Part shown: piece by piece, positions 22,350-33,616 of the stretch
How the letters are laid out: every line of letters starts with the position of its first letter
Position numbering within the stretch: the first letter of the stretch is position 1
From: Gamsiella multidivaricata
Taxonomy: Eukaryota > Mortierellomycota > Mortierellomycetes > Mortierellales > Mortierellaceae
DNA: 64,000 nucleotides
Direction: 5' to 3'
Assembly (NCBI RefSeq): GCF_025024155.1
Contig: NW_026251797.1
Location: forward strand, 1 to 64,000
Notes under the pieces: model-generated
Told to the model about the DNA's origin: nothing
Database searches by the model: none
The model's input: the letters and a program-made list of their open reading frames with translations, nothing else
Position numbers and translations under genes: made by a program

Positions 22350-25109
22350 CTAACCTCGAGCCTGCTGCTGCTGCTGCTGGACTGTCGCTCTCACACCACC
22401 AGAGGGGCTCATCCGCAGATTCCTGTCCTTATGTCGACTCGCGAGCTCCTCCCTCGAAAAGGCCATCATATTATCTACCCCGGCATTGATCGTATCCACC
22501 ACATCTGCAAGTGCATGGCATATTGCCTGCTCTAGACCCTTCCGAACCCTCTGAACCAAAAGTGCGTGCATCAACGTGTGCATCACAGGGTGCTTTGTCG
22601 ATAGCACCTGGATGTCGAGTTTCCGAACACGGACCTTGCACTCCTTCACGTCCAGGAATCTCTTTCGATTGAGCTCACGGTCGTGGCCCGTTGAGCGGGT
22701 GTCGTCGGAAAGGCCGGGGATAGTAGTCCTAGATCGATCTTGGTCTTCTTCTAGAGGGTGACCCGGCGTGCTGGAAGTCTCGATGGGGTCACGATAGTAG
22801 TCCCGCACGGCCGCAGTTCGGGATTCGAAGGAGATGCCGCGACGGCGTGCGCGACCCCAGGTAATGCGGTCGCCTGAGGCGACCCGGTTCGAGAACATCT
22901 GCTCAACGCGGTGCAGGCTTTCGTAGGGTTCTTCGAGACTCCGCAAGGAACGGTGGCGTGGCTGGTTCGGGTAAAGAACCGAGCGGATGACCCTAAAGGC
23001 GGTGCTAGCGTCCTCTCGGACCACGTCTCTAACATGTTCGCCGACTTGGGCGCCGGTTCTGGCTAGGGATCGTCCCATCTCCATAGCCCTGTAAGCAGGT
23101 TCCGAGTGGCGTCTTCCAGTTGTCTGGTCCTGTGCAGCGGAGACGCGGAAGGGAGATCCGCCGCTGCTCTGTCGACGTGTGTGGGCTAAGTCTGTGATTA
23201 TGGCGTCGGGAGCGGAGGATGCTTGAGGCGAGAGCGCAGCGTAGGCGGCGGTGACGATGGGATGGGTCTTACCAGGCTGTTCTTGAGCGCGACGGAGGGC
23301 CGTGGTGGCGCCGCGACGGATCTCGGGGACCGTTACCGTAAACCTGATGTCGAGGTCCAGACTGTTAGGTGGGACCCTGAGGCTGATCTCGCCAACGTCG
23401 ACAAAGCGGCCGCGCAAGCGGGACTCAGCGACGTAGAAATATGGAACGTTGTTGACGACGGCCTCGACTCCTTTGCTATATATCGCAAGTTGACAACGCA
23501 AACTTGTGTTAATGTATCTGAAAAGAACAAGATGAAGACGTGCTGTGCTCGGAGACCTCGAGAATGATGATTACACTTTGAGATCCCACTGCCGACAGGG
23601 CCTGTTACTTCTATCAAACCCCGTAGACGTCTGCAGTTGGATGCCACCTGGGACCAAGTTCGGCAAATGAACCTCCATCGCACCCAGACAGATCTTCGAG
23701 TCGCCACGCGTCCAAACGATACTCGGCAAGGGGATGGGCGTCGCGTCGTTGCTGATCGCCTGCACAAACTGTTCAAAGTCCTCCATCACATCCCATCCAC
23801 CTACTCCGGATCCCGCATCCTGGTCTCCCTCAGTCCCGGACGCGCGAAGCAGCTTTTTGATCACAGTCGCCAAACACTTCTCGATTACAAAACTCATATC
23901 CGTTGTCCTCCCACCCTCCCAGAGCTGATAGGTTGTGCAAACAATATTCCGGATCAAGCGCTGGGTCGGTCCGCGGTAGTTAGTATTATACAGAGTCTTC
24001 TGCAGGTTCTCGAGCACTTCATGTCCCTCATCCACCCAATCGGACGCCGACGCAAAGTTGTACTGTTTGAGCGATAGCATCACAAATTTGAACAACAAAT
24101 AGGTCCCGGACTTGACGGCAGGATCATTTCGGCCGGTCTGCAACAGGTTGCGGTACTCTTGGACAATGGCTGCATGTCCAGGAAAGAACTCCTTGATGAT
24201 CTCTGGCAGGTCTGGTTCGGTCTCCTCGAGCTCCTCGGGCTTCATGCGCATCCCATCCATGGTCCACTCGTATACGACCGTCAAGAACCGTCTCAGACTG
24301 GCCTGGGCGATGGGCTGTTCAAACAGATCAATAAACACATCCCGCAGTTTCTCTAGGACGAAATTTCTCTCATCTCCCAAGAGCGGACGCGGGTGCTCGC
24401 CAAAGGCCTGGCCGTTCATGATCCCGAACCCAGCCTCGAGAAGATGTGCAAGCAGGCAGATTCGGAAGCGCAGGAGGGGTTCTGTGAGGAGAAGATAGAG
24501 TAGCAAGAGATCATATGAAGACTCGCGGGTCTTCTTGATGACCGCCGGCATTTCAGCTGGCCGTGGGAACACGACGCGCCTCTTGCTTGCTATCGTTGTT
24601 TCCGTTATTTTTTTATAGGCGTTCAGATGACAATGGGCAATGTATCGGTTGATGATCAGCGATGGAATAGCATACTTAATGGTCAGGTCGCATGACGCAT
24701 GATCCCTTCCCACTTCAATGGAAAAGAATAAAATATCGATCGATCAAAGCAAAGCAAAGCAAAGCAACACAAAACAACGAAAGAAAGAACTCAAAAAAAC
24801 GAAGCAGGCCTTACTGAAGGTAATTCGAGCAGCCTCTTCGAGAGTGACAAACTGTTTCCTCGAGAGTCTGGTAACCCCATCTGGTTGGAGATACAGCGCT
24901 TGCACAATACGATCGATCTGGTGTCGTTCCAGAAAGTGCTGATAGACCATTTGACAGGCATCTTTCAGATCCTGCGAAGACTGGAGAGCGGGAATACCAA
25001 TGGTCGTGTCGGCCGGTTGAGTGAGTGCTTGCATAAATTCCTGGGTGCCTTTTGGCATCGGACCGATAGGCGGGCTGAATGTGGCTGCGGAAGACCTATA
25101 ATATGGCAT
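22350..25109 (-). CDS. HAM1-like lipid-binding protein
   Basis: Three exons: 25109-24815, 24589-23575 and 23475-22350; 811 residues. The N-terminal 430 residues are helical and resemble the HAM1-like N-terminal domain (EAGFGIMNGQAFGEHPRPLL, LRRFLTVVYEWTMDGMRM). The middle and C-terminal part has beta-rich text typical of the C-terminal HAM1/TULIP-like domain (VEAVVNNVPYFYVAESRLRG, LRVPPNSLDLDIRFTVTVP, and later VRVRKLDIQVLSTKHPVMH). It ends in a short poly-Gln stretch. Relatives in filamentous fungi are linked to hyphal fusion and have bactericidal-permeability-like lipid-binding folds; the molecular role is not firmly known. The second donor is inferred as AAAGT|gtaatc, giving a smooth join at LKVKGVEAVV. 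Intron 1 carries AAAGC pentamer repeats. Confidence 0.7.
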
Positions 25110-25664
25110 ATGTGCAACACTGTAAGTTGTCCTGACGCTGTGAGAAGTGGTTCTGTTTCTTCAAGAAACGTCGCACTGCGATGTGGAGCAGTACCTTAAA
25201 CCTTGGGTGCTACTTCGCGTTTGGTTGCGTTCGAGGTGCGGCTTGAAGCCGCTGGCAAATCTGGCGGACTGGCGAGCCTCCATCAGGTTAGTGAGACCAG
25301 AGTTGTTGTGGCTGTGTTCTCAAAGTTCTTGAAGCGGGCGAGAAGCGGGACAAAAGACCGAGGATTTGGAGAACAGAAAGGAGATGGTGTTCAGGCCAAA
25401 AGAGTGTCAAGACGACTGGAGAGAGGAAGGAGGAAGTGGGAGAGGAGGAACGAAACGGGGCGTCTTTGGTATGTTATATAAATCTGACGCGTCTGCTTTT
25501 GTGTCATCAGACACCCTGACCTGATATACGCGCCTTGGTCTCGTCCTGGTCGTGATTTGCATGTATCTGAAAGCCGCTTGAACTAGCGCCCCGGAATATA
25601 GAGCAGGAAGTTGAATCAACGTGTCTCTGATAGTGTTGAAAATAATAGCAATAATAAGGGCTTA
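25110..25664. other. Region upstream of the HAM1-like gene
   Basis: This stretch contains the promoter and leader of the HAM1-like gene and the eroded downstream end of the adjacent transposase relic. No additional gene is supported; the long purine-rich section (25340-25450) is low complexity. Confidence 0.4.
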
Positions 25665-26167
25665 CTGAGAATATTGGCTTTCTCTTATCGGTGCCACTGG
25701 CATTGGCACAGGAAAGAATCGATACCCGAGATGAACTGGCCTTGTAACCCGTTGCCTTATCTCTGCTCAGTGTCCACAGGCTCATTGTCTGCAGAAGCAA
25801 GCCGGTTTCGTCGGCATTGTACTGGATACTGAGCGATCACCGTCTTGATCTGCTCGACCCTCTTCCACGAATTTGGCTCACGTCACAGAACCTGATTCGC
25901 CCTGCACCTTACGTAAACTGAATCCCCAATGTTTCTTGTACCCTTCGACCCCTAGCTGCTTGAGAAATTAGGTCGCTCGAAGCAGAACCTATTCTTTTTC
26001 TCTAAAAGGGTGTACACCTCGCGAGCTAGAGTCTTTAACAGCGCCTGATCGACAGGTAAGTGCCGATCAAGAATCCCATTGATCCAATAGATAAGAGCCG
26101 TTTTTACTGAATAAAACGGGCGCTCCCTGGTATACACATAGCAAGTTCTCTTTTGGACGCGTTGCAA
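25665..26167 (-). mobile_element. Relic of a Tigger/pogo-like (CENP-B HTH, DDE) transposase
   Basis: Reading leftwards from 26167, the fragment shows a CENP-B-type DNA-binding section (ALIYWINGILDRHLPVD, LLKTLAREVYTLLE, then FERPNFSSS). Next come YKKHWGFSLRKVQGESGSV, the first catalytic Asp block NADETGLLLQTM, and ILSCANASGTDKRKPIFS, which matches the CANADG-type strand of Tigger elements. Frames change at least twice: a TAG replaces the Trp normally following the NFSSS block, a TGA follows ESGSV, and a shift precedes NADETG. The second Asp and third acidic catalytic blocks are missing, so the element is dead and truncated. It lies between the HAM1-like and NUF2 genes. Confidence 0.7.
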
Positions 26168-26857
26168 ACTCGGCGATGAAATTGAAGGAAATAGGGAAAA
26201 GAAAAAGAAAGGGACAGGCTGTTCAAGACAGAGGTATGCAATAGTACTTTTATAATTTCCAGCACGTTCGCTTCGAGTCGAGCGCTAGGAAAGGCTTCAT
26301 CGCTCGAGACAACGCATAGAAGTCCTGTTGAGCCGCAGTGACTTTATCTCTTGTCTGGGGTCCTCACTTTCTGTTAGATTGTCGATGCACAGATGTTGAT
26401 CCTTCTTTCTTTTTTGCTATCGATCTGTGTTTATTCTTCTACTCTTTTTTTTTCTTCCATTGCTTCGGCAATTGCGAACAGAAAAAAAAATAAAAAAAAA
26501 TAAAAACTATAAACCGATACTTCACACTGATTTCTACAGTCAAATATGAACGGGCAGCTTGTGCGACAAGCCAATAGCCCAAAGAGGTGGGATTCTACTT
26601 CGCCTGAACTAAATTACAGTTTAAGTCGAAGTTCATGCACTCCACGAGACACCAGTGTGGCATAGTCTTTGACAGATCCGATTCATTGGGACCCATCCAG
26701 AAGCAAGCCCGTGGACAGAAAGCCGTCCGAACAATATTTTCGCAAACCAGAACCGCATTGCTCTTGATTGATTGATAGGTAGAGGGGAATGGTCAATCCA
26801 TTTCAAATCTGGTTGCACCCAATAGTCAGCATGTTTCTATGAAAAGCGGCGATTATC
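26168..26857. other. Intergenic sequence downstream of NUF2
   Basis: About 690 bp between the transposase relic and the NUF2 stop codon. It includes T-rich and A-rich tracts (26430-26510) that may be NUF2 3' UTR or element debris. No gene is recognised. Confidence 0.4.
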
Positions 26858-28747
26858 TTAATTAAGTCGCATAGCCTGCGAGACCACGGATACATAACAC
26901 TCAAACTGATGTTTCAGCTGCTCCATCGACGAAGTAACGTCCTGCGCCCATTTCTCCTCTCTCTGGAAGATTTCTGTGTTCCTCCGCCTTATCTCCTCCA
27001 GTGCCCTCCGACTTTCTACCAACTTTTCTTCTGCCTCCTGTCGACTCTTTTCCAGCTCCATGCTCTCAGCCTCCTGCTGCGCCCGTTTTGTTTGCTGTGT
27101 TCGCAATAGTGCCGATGACTTGTCCTCCAAACCCCTGGCCCTTCGCTCGTTCTGCTCCAGCTTGGTCCTGAGGGTCGATAACGACAGTCGTTCTTTCTCG
27201 ATCTGTGACTTGACAGAGTTGACATCGGATATATCTTGTTGTACCAGCTCCAGTAACCTCAGAGTATCGGCCATCATTTCCAGGATCATCGAAAGATCCC
27301 TGGGCACGGATTCCATCTTCTCTACGTCTGCGTACCGGCTCTGGATCTGTTTGCGATATTGCTCAATCTGGCCCGCAATCGACTGGATGGACTCGGGAAT
27401 TTGAACAAGGTCCTGTTCGAGAGTTTTGGGGACCTCGACCCGCTGTGCCTGCAGCGCGTTGAGCTCCTTGGTGGACTTTTCTAAAGCTGCACTTAGTTCT
27501 TTCTGTAAGGACAGAACAAAAAAGGATGATGCAGACGAAAATTAGAAAACCACTGAAATAGTTGCTGAACATTTTTAGAGAAAAGAAACTTTTAGAAGAA
27601 ACAACCGTGTCCGTACATTTTTCTCATTCAAGGCCAACCTGTCCTTGGTGACCTCGTCCTTTTGCCTCGTCATTTGAACCTCCCGCTTCTTGTAGACTTG
27701 CATCTCCTCTGCCAGTTTTTGGTTGGAAGCTTTCAGCTCTTCTACTTGTGGTTCCTGTGCGATTTTCTTTAGCCTAAAATACCGTAAAGTAAAAGTGAAT
27801 TAGCAAAAAGTAGTGTGTACCCTCTGAAAAACCGCTTCATGCCAAGATTCTGCCAAAGTTGCATACCTAAGTGCTTCCAACTCGGCCTTCAAGATTTCAT
27901 GCTCCCTGTCACGTTCCGCAATGATTTCGAGAATGCTATCGGACGTCCGCAGCTCTTGATAAAACACGCCCTGTCGATCCTCCTTGAATTTTGCAAAGTT
28001 GATTACTGCACTGAGAATTCGACGGACCCGCTCTGCCTCTGGCCTTGTCAAGTCCCTGGAAGTAAAATCCGTAATCCCGACGTCGCGCATCATGCTCGTC
28101 AATTGATTCAGAAAAATGTAGAACCTGACGCCGTCATAGATATATTCCTATAAAAATAAAAGTTGGCCCCTTGTCAGCCAAGTCATATAAACAGACATCA
28201 CTCCATGATCCATCTTCCTCATTGATGTTGATGTGGTTGTTGCGCATCATACCGGATGTGGAGAGACGTTCATGCTCTGGAGATTATCCAGCGTCATATC
28301 GTCGCGCTTCCTGCCAGTGACAATATCCAGGAAGGTCTCATAAATTTGCATCATCTTTTGCTGGGTCGGCCTGGCGAGCTCCTCCTCTGTGCATGAGACC
28401 TGAACATCAGCCAGACATGATACGATCGCCTGGGGTTTGAGCAGCGGGAAGTGGTAAACTTCACTGGTCGCACGAGAGGATACCGGGTGGAGTTTGACGC
28501 TTGAGTTAAGTCGTACACTCGAGTTGAGCTTTGAATTCGAATTATTGCTAAGGTTGCTATTGCTATTGTGGTGGTGGTTATTGGCAGGTGGAGTGGTGTT
28601 GACAACTGTTGCAGTCGTTAGCCTTGGGATGCTGGATCCTGGGCGCCCGAGTAATGATTGGCGTCCAGCTAATGACTGGCGGTCCGCTGGAGACTGACGA
28701 TCGGCTAGGGATTGGCGACCGAGTATTGACTGGCGAAAGTTGCTCAT
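26858..28747 (-). CDS. NUF2: Kinetochore protein Nuf2 with a long basic N-terminal tail
   Basis: Four exons: 28747-28253, 28147-27867, 27773-27617 and 27502-26858; 525 residues. The calponin-homology domain starts at about residue 98 with YHFPLLKPQAIVSCLAD and VSCTEEELARPT, and continues through GVRFYIFLNQL, MRDVGITDFTSRDL and ILSAVINFAKFKEDR. A long coiled coil fills the rest. This is the Nuf2 subunit of the Ndc80 complex, which couples kinetochores to microtubules. Known Nuf2 proteins usually begin near the CH domain. Here about 97 residues precede it, including five Arg-Gln-Ser repeats (S7, S13, S19, S25, S31) and an Asn/Ser/His-rich spacer. A retrotransposon fragment lies 233 bp upstream of the start codon. 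Confidence 0.9.
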
Positions 28748-28980
28748 CTTGCGATGTTGTGGGTGTGCTGGTTATTTTGTGAAGGGCGTTCGTTCGCTGC
28801 TGTTGAAGGAGAAAACACAAAAAAAGCGCGTCGAGCAGCGCTCCACAGTCACGCCTTGGATGTCGCGCCCTGATTTGGTGGCGCAAGATTCAGGGGTAAT
28901 GATAACCAGGGGCTTCTTGGGAACTACTGAATTTGGTCCATATCCACAGTATGGCGAAGGATCTGCTGCCATTCATTAAC

Positions 28981-30331
28981 TCCATGCACCCTATTACCAA
29001 CAGCGCGGGGTGCTTCAGAAGGGGAAGTATTATACTTCCATGACAACACCATTGAACACGATCTGCGCCAGCTACTCAAGCAGCAGACAACCATTCGACG
29101 ACACCAGGCCTGGACAGCTCAACGCCGTGTCAAGAGAGCGATCTCAGACCTTGACGACGTCGAATGGCGATCGACTCTCGCCCTTGTTCATGACAGGCGA
29201 TCTGTATATACATTCTACAGCAACGCCGCAGACACGCGTCGGAGAACTCACCACATCAAGAAGCTACATGGTATGCTGCCCACTATGAACGCCATGAGGA
29301 CTCGCCATCCCGACATCTATTCCGACCGTGTCTGCTGCGTCTGCGACATCTAGGACGAGGACAACGACCACCTGTGGACTTGCAGCGCCAATGGCGATGT
29401 CTGCAAACAGATCTGGCACAATGGTCTGCAGCAGATCGACAAGTGGGGCTGAGCTGAGACGGCAGAGCATACAACAAGAAAAGCAAGAAGCAGCATGAGC
29501 ACGACATTGCCTGTAACAAGGCCCGTGCCGCTGCCCCGAAACCCATTGTATGGGTTTGTCCCAAGGCATCGACCCATATCCAAGGTCTGTCCTGCATCGG
29601 TGGGACTCAGTCGCTGCTCCTAGGCGACGACTTTATCGACTGCTCTCCGGATTTAACCTGGAGGATTAGCGATCTGTACCGCGATATCACGCCCATCAGC
29701 CTAATCAAGGAGTGGGGTAGCCTATTCACCTCGCCACCTTCGATTGCGCGACAGGTCATCCACAAGTTTTTCAGCTTTATTGAGATGCAGGCTACGGAAC
29801 TGACCTGGAAACCACGCTGCAATGCGACCATTGCTTGGGAAAGAGAATGGGGAATCACAGCCAAAATGAAACGCGCATCATACAAGGGCCCTCGAGGAGA
29901 CTGGAGTGAGGGCAACGGATACATTCGCGACGCTGGCCACTGTCCGTGTGGTGCGTTGCTCGCCGATCATGCACACGGGAGCTACCCTGGCCCCGTACTC
30001 GACCCAGGCGCAGCGGATCGGACGCTGCTAGACTGCCTGCAAGGGAGGAGGCGGTTGACAACCATGGAGGAGATGGAGAAGATACCCTTTTTGTAACAAA
30101 GGGTTTTCAGCTTTTTAACACACTGATGAGGTGTGGCAATTGCTGCACAGGTCCTAGGGGCAGGCCCGGGGATGTGACCTGTCTTTTGGCGACTGTGGAT
30201 CGGCTCTACATTGGTGGAAAGGACGACTGTAGTAGGTCATTGCTAGTTAGGTCCGATAGAGTCGCAGGGTCAATCGACTCGAGAGACAAATTGATATAAA
30301 AAGGAGAGGGAAGTATTGTACCTTGAAAAAA
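28981..30331 (+). mobile_element. 5'-truncated, decayed non-LTR retrotransposon (LINE-like 3' end)
   Basis: From about 29021 a frame reads FHDNTIEHDLRQLLKQQ, then RRRTHHIKKLHGMLPTM and SDRVCCVCDI, a stop, and DEDNDHLWTC. These resemble the Cys-rich region found at the C-terminus of LINE-type polyproteins in early-diverging fungi. A TGA follows, then a frame change. Coding-like text resumes (IVWVCPKASTHIQGLS, WRISDLYRDITPISLIKEWG, ELTWKPRCNATIAWEREWGI, GHCPCGALLADHAHGSYPGP) and ends at a TAA at 30094-30096. A short 3' tail ends in an A run at about 30324-30331. The 5' truncation, 3' A run and accumulated stops fit an old dead copy. No RT or endonuclease domain is present. Confidence 0.65.
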
Positions 30332-30882
30332 AGGCCTGGCATGGGCGGAGGAACAAGAAGCGCCTTGAAGTAATATGCCGTGCCATTTACGCCACTCAAT
30401 TTCCTATGCATGTACCACCTTTCACCCTGGAGTTGACGATAAAATACTGGTGCATCAAAAAAGGATGGTCGGTCGACTTTGGTTATCCTCGAATCGGATG
30501 CTGTATATTTTGTGCCCCATGGATCCAATCTGAACTGTATAAATGCGACTATAACCTTATTATTGTATCCATATGGAGACGCGAGAAATTTTTGGCGTAT
30601 TTTTTTAGAATGACACTTCCGACGACTTCGGATGCGCTGCCGAGCGGGATGATGGGTTCGGTAGTCCATGCCGTGTCTGCAGGTCCCAATAGGTGGACGT
30701 GTTGTTGGCGGCGCTCATTGTTCGAACGTATAAAAGGAGACGTTTCAGCCTTAGGATACAAGCACATTGCTGTCGCCTGCTCGTCGACATATGAATCTAC
30801 ATCCTCATCCATACCTTGACTACATCGTACCCACTTCCGCGCCTATTCACACACACACACACGTACCCACTTCCACGCCTAT

Positions 30883-30974
<92 letters not shown>

Positions 30975-31342
30975 CCACTTCATCCTGCGCGCTTTCATCT
31001 CTACAACGTTGCTAAAGCAATTGGTAGCATCATAATCAATTCAACATTGTATGAAATCACCCCTTATCACCACACCACAAGTTTCGCACTCACAGAACCT
31101 GCCGCTTATTATTTGTAAGACAGGCCAATCTTCGCTCAACTCCTCATTATCTCCAGTCCTTTGCTTTCTATCCATCGCAGCTATTGAAAACACTTGACGC
31201 TTTGGATTAAACTTTGCGAGAATGCATGTATACAACCATCCACAAACAAGAAACGCAAGATGACAGTTACAGTAGAATCATATTATAGGTATATTTTAAT
31301 GATGATGATGAAGACTACAAGCTACATTGCGCGACCTTCTAT
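30332..31342. other. Gene-poor interval with a CA repeat
   Basis: No gene is supported. A TATAAAAGG element at 30729-30737 has no recognisable gene downstream. A CA microsatellite with degenerate flanking copies of an ACCCACTT unit occupies 30848-30980. The rightmost part is probably the 3' UTR of the OPT gene. Confidence 0.45.
30884..30970. repeat. (CA)n microsatellite, 87 bp
   Basis: Uninterrupted CA dinucleotides; a shorter CA tract precedes it at 30848-30862, separated by a copy of the unit TACCCACTTCCACGCCTAT. Likely polymorphic between strains. Confidence 0.95.
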
Positions 31343-33616
31343 TTAATAGGAGCCAATGGCGTAGTAGGGCTCACCCTCGAGAGGGCACAAGTCGTCACGG
31401 GTGCCCCACCATTGTACCATAGAGGCATCACGGATGGTGAAGATGAAGAACGACAACAGGACCATGAAGGCAACACCCGAATCAAAGGCAGCCGAAAGGA
31501 CATAGGTGAAGCGCAAGTGCCACTCGGGATGGTAGCGGCGGGCGAAGAACTGGAAGGCGAAACCGAGAGCCAACCAGTTGGTATAATGGTAGGCCTGAGC
31601 GGGAGGCATCATACCAGTAGCGGCCAGCAACACAGGGATGTGGACATACTCCAACCAGCTGTTGGGGAAAACCTTCTTGAGGTAGTAGAAGGGGATGGGG
31701 AGGACGAAACCAATCAAGAAGAAGTAGTTGATAGAATTGTACATCGAGGTAGATCCGAACATCTTGTTGGGCGAGATGACACCCCAGATGACCGAGGCAG
31801 AGTAGAAGGTTCTGGCAGAGGGGCACGAGAAGAGCGCGTTCTTGGTCGTGCAGACATCCGCCTGGGATTTCAACAGCCAGTTGGCAGTCAGCAAGTTAAC
31901 AAGACCAGCAATGACGGTTCCGAGAAGCTGAGCCCAGAACATGGCGCGTGGGGGAACCTTCATGTAGTGACCCAACTTCAAGTCAGAGGTGAAGGTCATA
32001 GCCTGAGCCATCGAAATGTAACCGAGGGTCTTGAAGGTAACGTTGGCAATGGGACGGCCAGGAAGGATGTAACCGATAACGTACTCAGTGATGATGTTGA
32101 GACCGGGCTGCTGGTTGGTGATGGCCTGGATGAGACCGACGGGGAGGGAGAAGATGGCAGCAAGAGCAACAGCCAAGATGACGCCCCACCAGGGGAGCTT
32201 GTAGTCCCAGACCTCGCAGGTGATGACGGCAACGGCGGTCATGATGACGAAGAGAGCAGCGTACCACCAGTCGGGAACCTCAGGGTAGGCCTGCATGAGC
32301 TTGTGGTGGATATCCTCAGAGTGCTCGCGAGATTGCTTCCACTGGGCAACCAACTTGTGGCGATGATACAACCAAGTGTGGGTCATCATCGAGGCAAGAC
32401 CAGCAAAACCAATACCGTAGGTCAGAGCGAAGAAGGTCGAGATGCGAAGAGGACCATAGGCCTCGTACTTGGTCTCGTCCAAGACGTTATCGGTCATAAC
32501 CGACACGGTAACGTATTTCTCACCATTGTCGCGGAAGAGACCCGAGGTAAGAATGGGGAATCTCTTAGCCTCCCACAAATTGGTATAGTAGGCAATAGGA
32601 ACCAAGACCCAGGCGATCAAGAAGAAACCAAGGGCGATGTTGACCTGGGCCCACCAAGGAACGATCAAAGGAGAACCCAAGAAAGAAACGATGTTGTTCC
32701 AGTCGAGAGAGATGGCACCGAATCCAAGACCACCAGCACCAGTGAGCTGAGACAGCACCAGGTTGTCAGGCTTGATCCAGCAGATCCAGGCAATGGAGCT
32801 GACGACGGGGAAGAGGAAGCCAGGAATCCACTGGTACAGGAACATGACCAAGGTAGCGACCAAGAAGAACTTGAAGCGAGACCACTGGCCAGGGGCGAGG
32901 TCCTCATCCTGGTGAAGGGTGTTGAACAAAGCGACCTGGACCAAGTTGGCAGGCCAGATCATGGCAGCGGGGTAGACAAGGTAACGACGGAGGACACCGG
33001 CCATACCGTAACCCAACATCTGTGTGCAGAGAATGAGGAGGAAGTTGGCGAGGAAGCCAAAGTCCTGGCCATAGAAGACCTTCTGGATGACAGTGATATC
33101 GACAGCATAGGCAGTACCACCAGCGCAGTTAGCAGTCAAGGCAACCAAGACGTGCTCCTTGATGTTGAAGGGACCGGGGTTAAGGCGACCAGCGGGGAGG
33201 ACCCTGGCCAAGAACTTTCCGAAGGGGAAGGACAACAACTGGATGACCAAAGTTGAGATGGTCATGGGCTGCGTACGGAACCAGCTGTGAGATGCAGAAA
33301 ACGAGTGTGAGGTGAGTACATGTTATGGAGGATGCGTTAAGAAATATGGCTGGTTGGTAGTCGTTGAAGGCATGTTGACGATGACTTACAAGAACTGGTT
33401 GAAGAAGGAGAGGATGACTGAGAAGATAACAGCCATGATCCAGAAACGGAAGGTGAGAACTGGGGTGCTGGGGTCGTCCTTGTTGGAGACGATGGCAGCA
33501 ACCTCGGGGATGGGGGAGTTCTCCTCCTCATCGAGGATGACGGACGAGCGCTCGATATCGAGCTTCTCGTCGACGTACTCCTTCTCGTTGGCGTATTCTT
33601 GCTTGTGCTCAGACAT
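31343..33616 (-). CDS. OPT-family small oligopeptide transporter
   Basis: Two exons: 33616-33390 and 33284-31343; 722 residues. The N-terminus is acidic and contains the OPT signature SPIPEVAAIVSNKDDPSTPV, followed by about 14-16 hydrophobic segments. NQFFWFRTQPMTIS (restored by the single intron) and NPGPFNIKEHVLV are diagnostic family motifs; GFALQFFARRYHPEWHLRFTYVLSAA marks the C-terminal part. OPT proteins of the peptide-transporter clade import tetra- and pentapeptides or glutathione with protons at the plasma membrane. The coding region has strongly biased codons, suggesting high expression. That bias also leaves a long antisense open frame, which is rejected below. Confidence 0.92.

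Noticed and set aside
30767..31118. His-Thr repeat proteins from the CA microsatellite
   Set aside because: Pure consequence of dinucleotide repetition in two frames.
31412..33256. 614-codon open frame antisense to the OPT transporter
   Set aside because: It mirrors the sense frame exactly; strong codon bias (few TTA, CTA or TCA codons) in the sense gene leaves the complementary frame open. The translation is charged low-complexity text without family resemblance.
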